Positions 1 to 7,569 of a stretch of 11,690 nt of DNA are shown here, piece by piece. The notes beneath the pieces are model-generated. The model was not told where the DNA came from. It ran no database searches and saw nothing but the letters and a program-made list of their open reading frames with translations. The DNA lies in NCBI GenBank assembly GCA_013361015.1, contig JABWAN010000073.1:1-11690 (forward strand), given 5' to 3'. Within the stretch, counting starts at the first letter, position 1, and each line of letters opens with the position of its first letter. Both the position numbers and the translations under genes were made by a program. The DNA is from Candidatus Zhuqueibacterota bacterium. GTDB lineage: Bacteria > Zhuqueibacterota > Zhuqueibacteria > Zhuqueibacterales > Zhuqueibacteraceae.

Positions 1-2
1 AT

Positions 3-1298
3 CTCGATCTCGCCTTTTTTATTATCAAAGGCAGCGTGGAGGTTTATTTAAACCATTTGCAACGATCCGCCAAGATTCAAAAAACTGGCCGATCTGAAAT
101 CTCCTTTTTGTCGTCTGTTGATTTCGAGCTGCCCGCGAGCGGCGGCATGCAGCTCGGCGCCGGCGACTTCCTCGGCGAGATCGGTGCGATGAACGGTTGG
201 CCGCAATCCGTTACCGCGCGCACGGCCACGGAATGCGTGCTGCTGCAAATTCGCGTGCCGGCGCTGCGCAAAATGAAACGCCGCTCCGAAGCGTTTCAGC
301 AGCGTTTGGACAAAGTCTACCGCGAGCGGGCGTTGCTCACGCAACTGAAAACCACGCCGCTGCTGCGCGAGTGCGAGGACAAATTCATTTCGGCATTGGC
401 GCAACGCGTGGAATTAATCTCATGCGAGCCGGGCGAGGTCATCACCCGTGAGGAGGAGCCGGCGGAAGCGTTGTATTTGGTGCGCGCCGGTTTTGTCAAA
501 CTTACGCAACGCGTGGGCGAAGGCGAAGTGGTGGTTTCGTATCTCTCCAAAGGCAAAACCATGGGCGAGATCGAATTGTTAATTGAGCATATTCCGGGTT
601 GGACGTGCACCGCCACTTCAGTCGAGTTTTCGGATCTCGTGAAAATTTCCCGCGCCGATTTACAAACTCTGCTGAAACGCTATCCGCATACCGGCAAAGC
701 GTTGATGGAAACGGCCGTCGCGCGCATCAAAGCGCGGGGCGCGAATAAAAAGAATCTGCGCGCCTCGGAGTTTCTCAACACGGCGTTGGAGAAGGGGCTG
801 GTGGAAGGCAATAGCATTTTGGTGATCGACCTCGACCGCTGCACACGCTGCGATGATTGCGTGCGCGGCTGCGCGGACACGCATGAAGGCCGACCGCGTT
901 TCGTGCGCGAGGGCGACAAATATCAAAACCTGCTCATCGCCAAATCGTGCTATCATTGCCATGATCCCGTGTGTTTAGTGGGCTGCCCGACCGGCGCGAT
1001 TCACCGCGCGCGTGTGGGCGAAGTGGTGGAGATCATCGACGATCTTTGCATCGGCTGTAAAGCGTGCGCGAACAATTGTCCTTATGATGCGATCGTCATG
1101 CACGAAACCGGAGCGATTTGGCCGCAAGACATGCTCCCCGAAATGCTGCGCGGCCGCGCGCAGTTGCTGGCCAGCAAGTGCGATCTCTGTTACAAAACCA
1201 AGCACGGCCCGGCGTGTGTTTCGAATTGCCCGCACGGTTGCGCGGTGCGCGTAGGAAGTTTGGAAGAGTTTCAGAAAATGTTAAGCAAGACACGGTGA
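3..1298 (+). CDS. Tandem cyclic-nucleotide-binding-type domains fused to a four-cluster [4Fe-4S] ferredoxin module (5' partial)
   Basis: The frame is open to the left edge, so the N-terminus is missing. The codons before the GTG at 36 read DLAFFIIKGSVEVYLN, a typical cNMP-binding beta-roll segment, so that GTG is not the true start. A first cNMP-type domain (to about 290) has the GDFLGEIGAM phosphate-cassette-like stretch. A second (about 350-700) has ALYLVRAGFVKL and GKTMGEIELL. No DNA-binding helix-turn-helix follows. Instead there is a DmsB/HycB-like iron-sulfur region with four cysteine groups: codons 840-872 (CxxCxxCxxxC), 948-986 (CxxCx4CxxxCP), 1047-1079 (CxxCxxCxxxCP) and 1179-1229 (CxxCx8CxxxCP). 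In this family such modules carry electrons between redox partners. I infer a ligand-gated or redox-sensing electron carrier. Which nucleotide it binds, if any, cannot be told. No redox partner is visible in the window. Confidence 0.88.
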   Translation, partial: LDLAFFIIKGSVEVYLNHLQRSAKIQKTGRSEISFLSSVDFELPASGGMQLGAGDFLGEIGAMNGWPQSVTARTATECVLLQIRVPALRKMKRRSEAFQQRLDKVYRERALLTQLKTTPLLRECEDKFISALAQRVELISCEPGEVITREEEPAEALYLVRAGFVKLTQRVGEGEVVVSYLSKGKTMGEIELLIEHIPGWTCTATSVEFSDLVKISRADLQTLLKRYPHTGKALMETAVARIKARGANKKNLRASEFLNTALEKGLVEGNSILVIDLDRCTRCDDCVRGCADTHEGRPRFVREGDKYQNLLIAKSCYHCHDPVCLVGCPTGAIHRARVGEVVEIIDDLCIGCKACANNCPYDAIVMHETGAIWPQDMLPEMLRGRAQLLASKCDLCYKTKHGPACVSNCPHGCAVRVGSLEEFQKMLSKTR

Positions 1299-1741
1299 GG
1301 AGAGATTTTATTCACACGGTGCTTCGCTGCTAGCGGCAAAAGGAGTGAACGGTCTGGAAATAATTCCAATGTGCAAAAACTTTTTGGGGGAATGGAAAAG
1401 TCGGGCGCGAGAAAACGGTTTTGGACTCTGAAGCGGCATTTGTCATATACAGATTTGAAAGTGCACGCCACAAGTTCGTAAGCTTGTGCGGGCGCCATGC
1501 CAGGGCGGGGCGACATTTTTTTCTCACTCTGTCGCTTCTTTGCGTGCGGAGAGCATCTGTTTGCAGAGTTTGCCTGGCAAATAGCGGATTTCTGCCGGCA
1601 TTTAAAGTTCAACGCCGCCTCTGGCAATGACTTTGCTAGTTGTTGTTGGTATTCATTCTGCATTTTCAACCGCGACTGCCCGCACACACGGACGTTCGGG
1701 AGTCATCCTTTACGATTACTCAAGCGGCACGTATCAATATC
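1299..1741. other. Intergenic region of 443 bp, no convincing gene
   Basis: No plausible gene was found on either strand. The open frames here have unlikely compositions and no ribosome-binding site. The stretch holds a small hairpin at 1469-1488 and a run of seven T at 1516-1522. A promoter for the following gene pair probably lies here, but I see no clear -35/-10 pair. Confidence 0.5.
1469..1488. repeat. Short inverted repeat (8-bp stem, 4-nt loop)
   Basis: CACAAGTT and AGCTTGTG face each other around a CGTA loop, with one G-T wobble. The T-run at 1516-1522 starts 27 bases later, too far for a standard intrinsic terminator. It may be a remnant of a dispersed intergenic repeat or a structured leader. 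The function is unknown. Confidence 0.4.
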
Positions 1742-2743
1742 ATGACTCGATTTTTGTTTTGGACCGCCATGTTGTTGCTTGGCCTGGCTGTGGACGTTTC
1801 GGCGCAGACGGTCATTAAGGTGCTTCGTTTTGATAAAAGCACCGGCCTCATCGACCATGGCGAGGACGCCGACATTCACGTCGGTGAAATTTTCGAAGTG
1901 AATCGATATGATGGCGATTTTGTGTATTGGGTAGGTCGCGTGGAAGTTTTCACCGTCCGGCCCAAGATCGCCGGCATTAAGCTGCTGGCCAAAGCGGAGA
2001 ACGCCGTGATCCAAAAAGGCGACATGCTTGAGCTGCAGCGCAGTGAATACGATCCCATGCAGGAGAAGCTCGACGCAAAGCGCACGACGATTCCCGGCGC
2101 GGAAAGCGCCAAAGTACGTGGGCAAAGCACGATCGAAAAGAAGAGCAACCCGGTTGAAACAAATTTGTCCGGACGTTTGATACTTTTCAACTTGATGACG
2201 GGCGCAGTATATTCCTTGCCGGGACGCTCGCGCGCAATGGGCCTGAGTATGACACTGCAAGTCATCGATAGACAAAACCGTATCACCGAGATCGATATGT
2301 CTCGCGCGTACACGAACGGCTTGGCGCTGCAGACCGGTTTTACCCTGCCGTTCTCGAACAAACTGTCTTTGGATCTGAATTATGCTTATCTCGCTTTGCG
2401 CACGCGCAACGCAACGGAATCCAACTTATTGCGCTTCGGCTTGAAAAGCACGGCTTCGCTGGCACAGATCAATGCGTGCGTGAACTATTGCTTCGCGCCG
2501 CATTGGCAAGCAGGTTTGGGAACGGGATTTTTTCTGCCGCAGGTTCGCATCAAAGGCGGCCGCCAAGATGTGACGCTCTCAGAGCGGCAATGGGGATGGA
2601 TGCTTTCGATTTCACACCTGTTGGAATTGGGGCAATCGTTCTGGCTCAAATCTACGCTCGCGCATAATGTGTTCCTCGATAACGGCCCGGCCATACATTT
2701 CTTCACGCTGCAAGTGGGACCGAGTTTCGCAATTAGACGATGA
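1742..2743 (+). CDS. Exported protein with N-terminal all-beta domain and C-terminal outer-membrane-barrel-like region
   Basis: The ATG at 1742 is chosen because it begins a clear signal peptide: Met-Thr-Arg, a hydrophobic core (FLFWTAMLLLGLAV) and a VSA|Q cleavage site near residue 21. The frame extends further upstream, but those residues do not look like an export signal. Residues 23-98 read as a small beta domain (TVIKVLRFDKSTGLIDHGED... IFEV ... VGRVEVFTV ... IQKGDMLEL), like the domains found in FlgT-type and other envelope proteins. A charged linker (100-140) follows. Residues 143-333 show alternating hydrophobic/polar strands with aromatic ends and a final strand TLQVGPSFAIRR, as in outer-membrane barrels. 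The mature protein is 310-312 residues. There is no strong ribosome-binding site. Its stop overlaps the start of the kinase gene (ATGA, 2740-2743), so the two are probably translated together and may work as an envelope sensor/effector pair. The exact function is unknown. Confidence 0.75.
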   Translation: MTRFLFWTAMLLLGLAVDVSAQTVIKVLRFDKSTGLIDHGEDADIHVGEIFEVNRYDGDFVYWVGRVEVFTVRPKIAGIKLLAKAENAVIQKGDMLELQRSEYDPMQEKLDAKRTTIPGAESAKVRGQSTIEKKSNPVETNLSGRLILFNLMTGAVYSLPGRSRAMGLSMTLQVIDRQNRITEIDMSRAYTNGLALQTGFTLPFSNKLSLDLNYAYLALRTRNATESNLLRFGLKSTASLAQINACVNYCFAPHWQAGLGTGFFLPQVRIKGGRQDVTLSERQWGWMLSISHLLELGQSFWLKSTLAHNVFLDNGPAIHFFTLQVGPSFAIRR

Positions 2744-5184
2744 TGAAGACGACGATCAAAACGTGTACACGCTGTTCCGCCGCTTATGATCCGACGACCA
2801 CGCACGTGTGCTCGGCGCGCACGGTGGAAAACTTCGGCCGCATACCGTTGCCCAAGGCCGGAATGGTCCTCGATAAAAAATATCGTTTGATCAGCAAATT
2901 GGGCGAAGGCGGCATGGGCAGCGTGTTTCGTGCACGGCGAATGTTTATCGACGATTTCGTGGCGATTAAGTTCATGCGCCCGGAGGTGGTGGCGAACGAG
3001 GACATTCGCCAGCGTTTTTATCACGAGGCCCGCGTCGCCGCGCGTATGCAGCATCCGAACGTGGTGGCCGTGTATGATTTCGGTGAAACCGCCGAGGGCC
3101 TGGCCTATCTCGTCATGGAATTTCTTGAAGGGCAGTCACTCGGAGAGTTGCTGCACGGCCAGGGGCCGCTCGAACTCGAACAGGTGCTCGAGCTGGGCAT
3201 TCAGATTTGCGAAGCGCTCACCTGCATGCTCGAAAATAATGTGATCCATCGCGATCTTAAACCCGACAACATCATGCTGGTGCCCGACAATCAATCCGGG
3301 TGGATGGTGAAAGTCGTGGATTTCGGGGTCGCCAAAATTTTGGAGTCCGATTATCAGCTTACGCGCGTGCAAGCGCGTATCGGGTCGCCGGTGTATTCTT
3401 CGCCCGAGCAATATCTCGGCAAATACGTCGATCATCGCACGGACCTGTACGGGCTGGGTGTGATTTTCTATGAGTGCCTCACCGGCCATGTCCCATTTGA
3501 AGCGCTCACGCAAAACGAGCTGCTTGCTGCGATCGTGCACAAAATGCCGCAGCGCCTGGATGAAAAGATCGACGGCTTCACCACGTTGATGGCGGATTTG
3601 GTGCAATGGCTGCTGGCGAAAGATCCCAATGACCGGCCGCACGACGCCACAGAGGTGAGCCGATGCTTACAGACTTTGCGAGACGGCAAAAAATCACTAT
3701 TGCTCTATGAAGACAAGCGCCGTGTGGAGACCCGCAAAGACGCGAACGTTCCCGTGAAAGCCGTGCGTTCAAAAGAACCTTCGCAATCTCGCAACAAGAA
3801 TGAAGCGGCCCCGAGAAAAAATGTGGGCAGCAAATCGCCGCGCCTTTCTCCGGGGCTGGCGAACGTGACGCCGATCTTTCGTCCGCGTTCTGTGCGCCGT
3901 AGGATAAAACGCAAAATAAAAAGCTTGGCGCGTCCTCTCGTGTTCATTTTCGCGGCGACCACGGCAGTGGTTTTGGGATGGTGGTGGTGGAGCGGCATGC
4001 CGGCCATACAGGACTTCGCGCCGGTGGCGGCGATTTATTCCTTCTTTCCACAAAAATCTGCGCCGCTGAAAACCAGAATGACCGTTCCCGCGCCCACTAA
4101 CGCGCGTCTCGACACGGCCGGGACGCAGCAAACGGCCGCGCTCATGCTACCGACAAATGGCAGGCAGGTTCCCTTTGATTCCTTAAGCCAGAAAGTGGTG
4201 AATAAGTCAACGCTTGCCACTGCCGCGCGCACTTCGGAGCGCATCGTGCCGGTGCGTGCGGAGACGAGAAAGGTTGTAACGAATCGCAATGCTGCGGGCA
4301 TGAAGCCGCAACCCGCGCGCAGGCCGGCAAACGAAATCGCGCTGCCGGCTAACATGGTTTTCGTGAAAGACTCGTCTTATCAGCGCGGCGATATTTTCGG
4401 CGATGGCGCTTCAAACGAAAGGCCGGTGCATTGGGTGCGCCTCAACGGGTTCTACATCAGCAAGTTCGAAGTTACCAACGAAGAATACTTGGCCTTTGTA
4501 ACGGCGACCAAAGCCAATTTGCCGGAGTGGATGGACCCCGCGAGCAAGTATTATTATCAAAGCGGCAATGATAATTTCTACAAAAAACTCGGCGCGGCTT
4601 TGTATGACCCCAAGCATCCCGTCGTCGGCATATCGTGGAACGATGCGAAAAAGTATTGTGAATGGCTCTCGCAAAAGGGGCCATGGCAATATCGGTTGCC
4701 CACGGAAGCGGAATGGGAGGCGGCCGCACGCGGCGGCAGAAGCAGGCTCAAATACAGTTGGGGCGAAGGTGCGCCGCAGCCCGGTAAAGGCGGAAACATT
4801 GCGGATGAGTCGCTCAAGGAAGTGCTGCCCAACTTGTCCATGATTTGGCGCGCATACAACGATACCTACACTTACACGGCCCCGGTCGGCAAATTCGGCG
4901 CGAATGCCTTCGGGCTGTATGACATGACCGGCAATGTTTGGGAATGGTGCAGCGATTGGTTTGGTACAAATGAATATGAAAAGCGCGACGGCAACAATCC
5001 CATGGGGCCGAGCAATGGCACGGAAAAAGTGATACGCGGCGGCTCGTGGAGCGACACGCCCGACAAGCTCCGCCTCTCATATCGCCGCGGCGTGCCGCCG
5101 ACTTTTCGTAGCAATAATCTCGGGTTTCGCGTGGTCGCCGTCGCGCCCGCGGCTTTTGTGAACAACAATCCGGCGCAAAGATAA
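2740..5184 (+). CDS. Transmembrane Ser/Thr protein kinase with C-terminal FGE-sulfatase-like domain
   Basis: This 814-residue Hanks-type kinase starts with a possible zinc-binding knuckle (C9-x2-C12, H22, C24). The kinase domain (about 48-313) is complete: glycine loop GEGGMG at 55-60, VAIK with Lys77, Glu96 of helix C, HRDLKPDN with Asp172 and Asn177, DFG at 194-196, and SPE at 221-223 ending the activation loop. A basic, Ser/Pro-rich juxtamembrane stretch leads to a single membrane span at about 398-416, ending in four Trp. A low-complexity stalk follows, then an FGE-sulfatase/PvdO-type domain (about 535-805) with RLPTEAEWEAAARGG, GLYDMTGNVWEWCSDW, RGGSWSD and NLGFRV. The kinase should face the cytoplasm and the FGE-like domain the periplasm. 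The paired cysteines that active FGEs carry between RGGSW and NLGFR are absent, so this domain more likely binds a ligand or peptide than makes formylglycine. The gene starts at ATGATG inside the upstream stop, which implies translational coupling. The nearest described architecture is the Pkn1-type kinase. Confidence 0.95.
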   Translation: MMKTTIKTCTRCSAAYDPTTTHVCSARTVENFGRIPLPKAGMVLDKKYRLISKLGEGGMGSVFRARRMFIDDFVAIKFMRPEVVANEDIRQRFYHEARVAARMQHPNVVAVYDFGETAEGLAYLVMEFLEGQSLGELLHGQGPLELEQVLELGIQICEALTCMLENNVIHRDLKPDNIMLVPDNQSGWMVKVVDFGVAKILESDYQLTRVQARIGSPVYSSPEQYLGKYVDHRTDLYGLGVIFYECLTGHVPFEALTQNELLAAIVHKMPQRLDEKIDGFTTLMADLVQWLLAKDPNDRPHDATEVSRCLQTLRDGKKSLLLYEDKRRVETRKDANVPVKAVRSKEPSQSRNKNEAAPRKNVGSKSPRLSPGLANVTPIFRPRSVRRRIKRKIKSLARPLVFIFAATTAVVLGWWWWSGMPAIQDFAPVAAIYSFFPQKSAPLKTRMTVPAPTNARLDTAGTQQTAALMLPTNGRQVPFDSLSQKVVNKSTLATAARTSERIVPVRAETRKVVTNRNAAGMKPQPARRPANEIALPANMVFVKDSSYQRGDIFGDGASNERPVHWVRLNGFYISKFEVTNEEYLAFVTATKANLPEWMDPASKYYYQSGNDNFYKKLGAALYDPKHPVVGISWNDAKKYCEWLSQKGPWQYRLPTEAEWEAAARGGRSRLKYSWGEGAPQPGKGGNIADESLKEVLPNLSMIWRAYNDTYTYTAPVGKFGANAFGLYDMTGNVWEWCSDWFGTNEYEKRDGNNPMGPSNGTEKVIRGGSWSDTPDKLRLSYRRGVPPTFRSNNLGFRVVAVAPAAFVNNNPAQR

Positions 5185-5216
5185 GCCTCATTCAAATTTG
5201 TTTTTCTTTCCAGTTC

Positions 5217-5246
5217 AACCACGGCTAGGCCGTGGTTCTAGTTTTT
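5217..5246 (+). terminator. Intrinsic terminator after the kinase gene
   Basis: A perfect 9-bp stem, AACCACGGC (5217-5225) and GCCGTGGTT (5229-5237), encloses the loop TAG. Five T at 5242-5246 follow 4 bases after the stem. It lies 33 bases past the kinase stop, where the end of the coupled pair's transcript is expected. The near-perfect symmetry would also fit a dispersed REP-like repeat. Confidence 0.7.
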
Positions 5247-5284
5247 CCTCCCCACAACCCGAACGAGTTGAAACCAAAAATTGA

Positions 5285-5378
5285 AAGCAAATTCCCCAAC
5301 GGATAGAAACAACGCGACGGATGATAAAAATCTTTATCGGTTGCGTTGTTTCAATCCGTTGGGGGAAATCTTTGCTTT
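5285..5378. repeat. Long imperfect palindrome of about 95 bp
   Basis: The left arm (5285-5328) and right arm (5333-5378) are near reverse complements. Matching blocks are AAAGCAAA/TTTGCTTT, TTCCCCAACGGAT/ATCCGTTGGGGGAA, GAAACAACGC/GCGTTGTTTC and GATAAA/TTTATC. There are a few mismatches and a 3-base insertion (GAT) in the right arm. Five T (5376-5380) close the right side. It could fold into one long hairpin. Possible roles are a second terminator, a processed RNA structure, or a non-autonomous mobile repeat. No coding capacity was seen. Confidence 0.75.
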
Positions 5379-5415
5379 TTGAGTTGCAACGCAGCACCGC
5401 GCACACGCACTCGTG

Positions 5416-5450
5416 ACTTTTTCGCGAATCTTCCTTCCCGAAAAAAAAGT
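5416..5450. repeat. Weak A/T inverted repeat
   Basis: ACTTTTTCG (5416-5424) faces CGAAAAAAAAGT (5439-5450), with three extra A on the right. The loop is 14 bases. The weak A-T pairing may be chance, and no role is assigned. Confidence 0.3.
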
Positions 5451-5706
5451 GAGAGTAATGGCCGCGTGCGCGTGCCTATGAAAGCAGAACCCCAAACTCG
5501 TACGAGCAAACGCCGCGCGGCAGGAAACGACAATTTCAAGAGCGGCCGGTTTTTTTGCTCGATCTCTTTCTTTGCAAACGCAGCATCGCGACTTCATTCC
5601 TTTTCCAAAGGGGATAGCCCTCCGTGTGTGCTTGCCATGAGGTGAATTGAGCGGGTGGACCGCCGCACTACATCCATTCCAACACAAACCAAACAGGAGG
5701 TTTGTC

Positions 5707-6756
5707 ATGAGTTATCAGAATGATCGCGAAAAAGACATCCGCAATGATCTGTACAAATTGCGCCGCGATAGCCGCGAACGTTATCTCAAGCTTTTGGGCG
5801 TTGACGTCGCCAAATTGCGCGACACGGAGCGCGCGATTGACAACGACTTCGGCCAGCTAGTCGCGAAACTGCAAGAGACGCGGCGTGAAGACGGCAAAGC
5901 CAGAGCCGAGCGCCAAGCCCGACTTTTGCGAGCCGGGCAAGCCGCTCTCAACACCGACGCGGAAGCCGCGCTGCACGCGGACCTGTCGAACTCGAATGCG
6001 ATTTTGGCGCATTTGAATCTCGACCAGATCGACCCCAGCATCGTCTCAGCGTTATGGTTTTGCCATTGTCATTATACCATGTGGCTGTTCAACAACGTGG
6101 GGAATGGCGACGACATCAGCATTGACCCGCCCAATGGAGGCACGGGTGTGGCCTCGGTGAATTATGAAATCCCGCTTAACGAGGCGCAGCCTTACGCCGA
6201 CGTGCATGGCGGAGGCACCGGCACCGTCAACACCGCCACCGCGAGCACCTTTTACAAATTCGCCTTCAATCCTGCAAGCAGCGGCACCTATTGCATTCGG
6301 CCGTTCGTTTCGATGAGTGGCTGGTGGCTGTTGTGGACTTGGGGCGCGTGCGGCGGAAGCTCCGAAGATCTCGGCGAGGGCACCGTGCGGGTCAAGTTGC
6401 GCGTCCGAGTCGATCAACTTTCCGAGACGGTGAGAGAGCAAGAGCACATCGTTTTGGAAGAGCACCGTGCCGGCGGCTTGGATGCCGAAGGCGCTGTGGA
6501 TTACGTCTCGACTTCCGACAACGGCGGTGATGTTTCAGTCTACCTCGAGGGCGGGCACGAAACGGTGATTTTCGTTGAATGCGAGCTCTTCACGCAAATC
6601 AGCAATCATGGCCGCGCCATTATCGACATGCAAAGCGGAAGCGGGTTTTACTTCCGCGTACAGCCCGTCGCTATTGGAAAACGCCACTGCCATTGGCCGT
6701 GGCCCCTTATCGATGATTTCACCATTCGACCCGTGTTGCCAAGGCTGCCGCAATAA
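5707..6756 (+). CDS. Unrecognised 349-residue protein, N-terminal coiled coil and Trp/Cys-containing beta region
   Basis: The start at ATG 5707 is set by a strong AGGAGG at 5695-5700 with a 6-base spacer. The frame extends 60 bases upstream without such a signal. Residues 1-80 are highly charged and helical, with heptad-like spacing (YKLRRDSRERYLKLL, VAKLQETRR), so probably a coiled coil. Residues 112-130 hold an aromatic/Cys patch (LWFCHCHYTMWLF). The rest is predicted beta-rich: GTYCIRPF, then GWWLLWTWGAC at 205-215, and repeated strands up to HCHWPWPL at 327-334. No signal peptide or membrane span was seen. It is the first gene of the downstream operon, and its Trp/Cys patches resemble those of the third gene (7362-9551). 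I do not recognise the family. A structural or assembly role is only inference. Confidence 0.85.
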   Translation: MSYQNDREKDIRNDLYKLRRDSRERYLKLLGVDVAKLRDTERAIDNDFGQLVAKLQETRREDGKARAERQARLLRAGQAALNTDAEAALHADLSNSNAILAHLNLDQIDPSIVSALWFCHCHYTMWLFNNVGNGDDISIDPPNGGTGVASVNYEIPLNEAQPYADVHGGGTGTVNTATASTFYKFAFNPASSGTYCIRPFVSMSGWWLLWTWGACGGSSEDLGEGTVRVKLRVRVDQLSETVREQEHIVLEEHRAGGLDAEGAVDYVSTSDNGGDVSVYLEGGHETVIFVECELFTQISNHGRAIIDMQSGSGFYFRVQPVAIGKRHCHWPWPLIDDFTIRPVLPRLPQ

Positions 6757-6801
6757 GCGTGAGTTAGTCACAAGAGTACAGCCGGACCTCGCAACGAACG
6801 T

Positions 6802-7569
6802 TTGCAAGCCCGGCTTGCTCGCTGCGATAACAGCTCAGAACGATTCCGCACAACCCGAGCGATCCACAAGAAGCGCTCCCCGGCTTTCCCACTTGCGCCG
6901 GGAGCGTATGGCACGGCGATCAACATTCACAACCCGCACGCCGTGCGTGTGCCATTCACCAAGCTCGCGCTGGCCACCAATCCGCAGGGTCAACCGCGCG
7001 GCAAAGTCGGCCAGCCCGTTACCGGGCCAAGCGGCTTTTGCAAAAAAGACAGCTTGGGCCGGTTGATCGTTACCGTGAAAAACCAGGGTACTGCTGCAGC
7101 CGGCGTTTCGGTCACAAGGGTGGAGTTTTTTCTGGGCGGCGTGTTTGACTTGCCGGCACCTGCCATCCCTGCCGGAGATTTCGTTGATCTCGTGGTTGCG
7201 ATTCCGCCGGTTTGTTTCGATCCGCAGTGCGATTTCTGCATCAAAGCCGATGCGAATCTCCAAGTCGATGAATCTGACGAAGGGAACAACCTCGCGTCCG
7301 GATCTTGTAGCCAGCGAATTGCCCTGCCGTTTAAAATTTCAAATTCTAAAGGAGTAATCTTATGGCTGAAAAAAAGTCACGTGACGATTTCATGCTGGAA
7401 GTGCCATTGGACGCATCCGGCATTGAAGACTTCAAGCCCGAGCAAGCAGTTAAAGTGCTCGTGCAAGATCGCAAAGCAACCTTTGGTTCGCAAGTCGTCA
7501 AATTCGACGCAAAAGGTCAAGCGAGCGCCTCTTTCACTTTTCCGGAAAATCCCGGTGCGCTGCGCGTAA
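6802..7569 (+). CDS. CARDB-type beta-sandwich protein with uncertain start and doubtful C-terminus (possible truncated or frameshifted gene)
   Basis: The part that looks truly coding runs from about 6900 to 7320. It has a YGTAINIHNP motif (6907-6936), then an Ig-like unit typical of CARDB domains: LIVTVKNQGTAAAGVSVTRVEFF, PAIPAGDFVDLVVAIP and the closing NLQVDESDEGNN. No in-frame ATG exists between the preceding gene's stop and the end of this frame. The TTG at 6802 is only the longest option and has no ribosome-binding site. The 3' end is also odd. The frame runs 208 bases into the next gene, past that gene's ribosome-binding site, and the last 80 or so residues are basic and Ser/Lys-rich with no domain character. 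A stop (TAA 7332-7334) sits in a neighbouring frame just after the CARDB unit. The gene is either decayed at both ends, affected by a sequencing indel, or started at an unusual codon. Confidence 0.5.
   Translation: MQARLARCDNSSERFRTTRAIHKKRSPAFPLAPGAYGTAINIHNPHAVRVPFTKLALATNPQGQPRGKVGQPVTGPSGFCKKDSLGRLIVTVKNQGTAAAGVSVTRVEFFLGGVFDLPAPAIPAGDFVDLVVAIPPVCFDPQCDFCIKADANLQVDESDEGNNLASGSCSQRIALPFKISNSKGVILWLKKSHVTISCWKCHWTHPALKTSSPSKQLKCSCKIAKQPLVRKSSNSTQKVKRAPLSLFRKIPVRCA
6804..6818. repeat. Small inverted repeat
   Basis: GCAAGC (6804-6809) and GCTTGC (6813-6818) enclose a 3-base loop (CCG) directly at the candidate TTG start. It could hide or regulate initiation there, or show that this stretch is leader rather than coding. 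Confidence 0.35.
6874..6906. repeat. GC-rich hairpin before the CARDB region
   Basis: CGCTCCCCGGC (6874-6884) pairs with GCCGGGAGCG (6897-6906), giving 10 pairs with one bulged C and a 12-base loop. It ends exactly where the recognisable protein similarity begins (YGTAINIHNP from 6907). This suggests that 6757-6906 is a structured intergenic leader rather than coding. No T-run follows, so it is not a standard terminator. Confidence 0.5.

Larger units (their letters stand above)
5185..5706. other. Intergenic region of 522 bp with terminator and palindromes, no gene
   Basis: No convincing coding sequence was found. From left to right it contains a terminator hairpin (5217-5246), a long imperfect palindrome (5285-5378) and a weaker inverted repeat (5416-5450). 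The last roughly 250 bases show no clear structure. The downstream operon must be transcribed from a promoter here, but I cannot name a -35/-10 pair with confidence. Confidence 0.6.

Noticed and set aside
1271..1687. Open frame of 138 codons on the - strand across the gap before the barrel gene
   Set aside because: It overlaps the end of the Fe-S gene, has no ribosome-binding site, and its translation shows no domain or export character.
1640..1741. Longer start for the barrel-like protein
   Set aside because: The extra 34 residues would hide the clear signal peptide that begins at 1742.
5262..5360. CRISPR-like fragments (GTTGAAAC, TTGAAAG, GAAACAAC)
   Set aside because: The fragments have no regular spacing or full-length direct repeat, and the inverted arrangement is explained by the long palindrome.
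5478..5645. Small + strand ORF of 55 codons in the gap before the Trp/Cys operon
   Set aside because: No ribosome-binding site and a low-complexity translation. It sits in a structured intergenic region.
6908..7066. ATG at 6908 as the start of the CARDB-type gene
   Set aside because: It lies in a different frame. Its translation is Arg/Ser/Pro-rich and stops at 7066, without the CARDB motifs.
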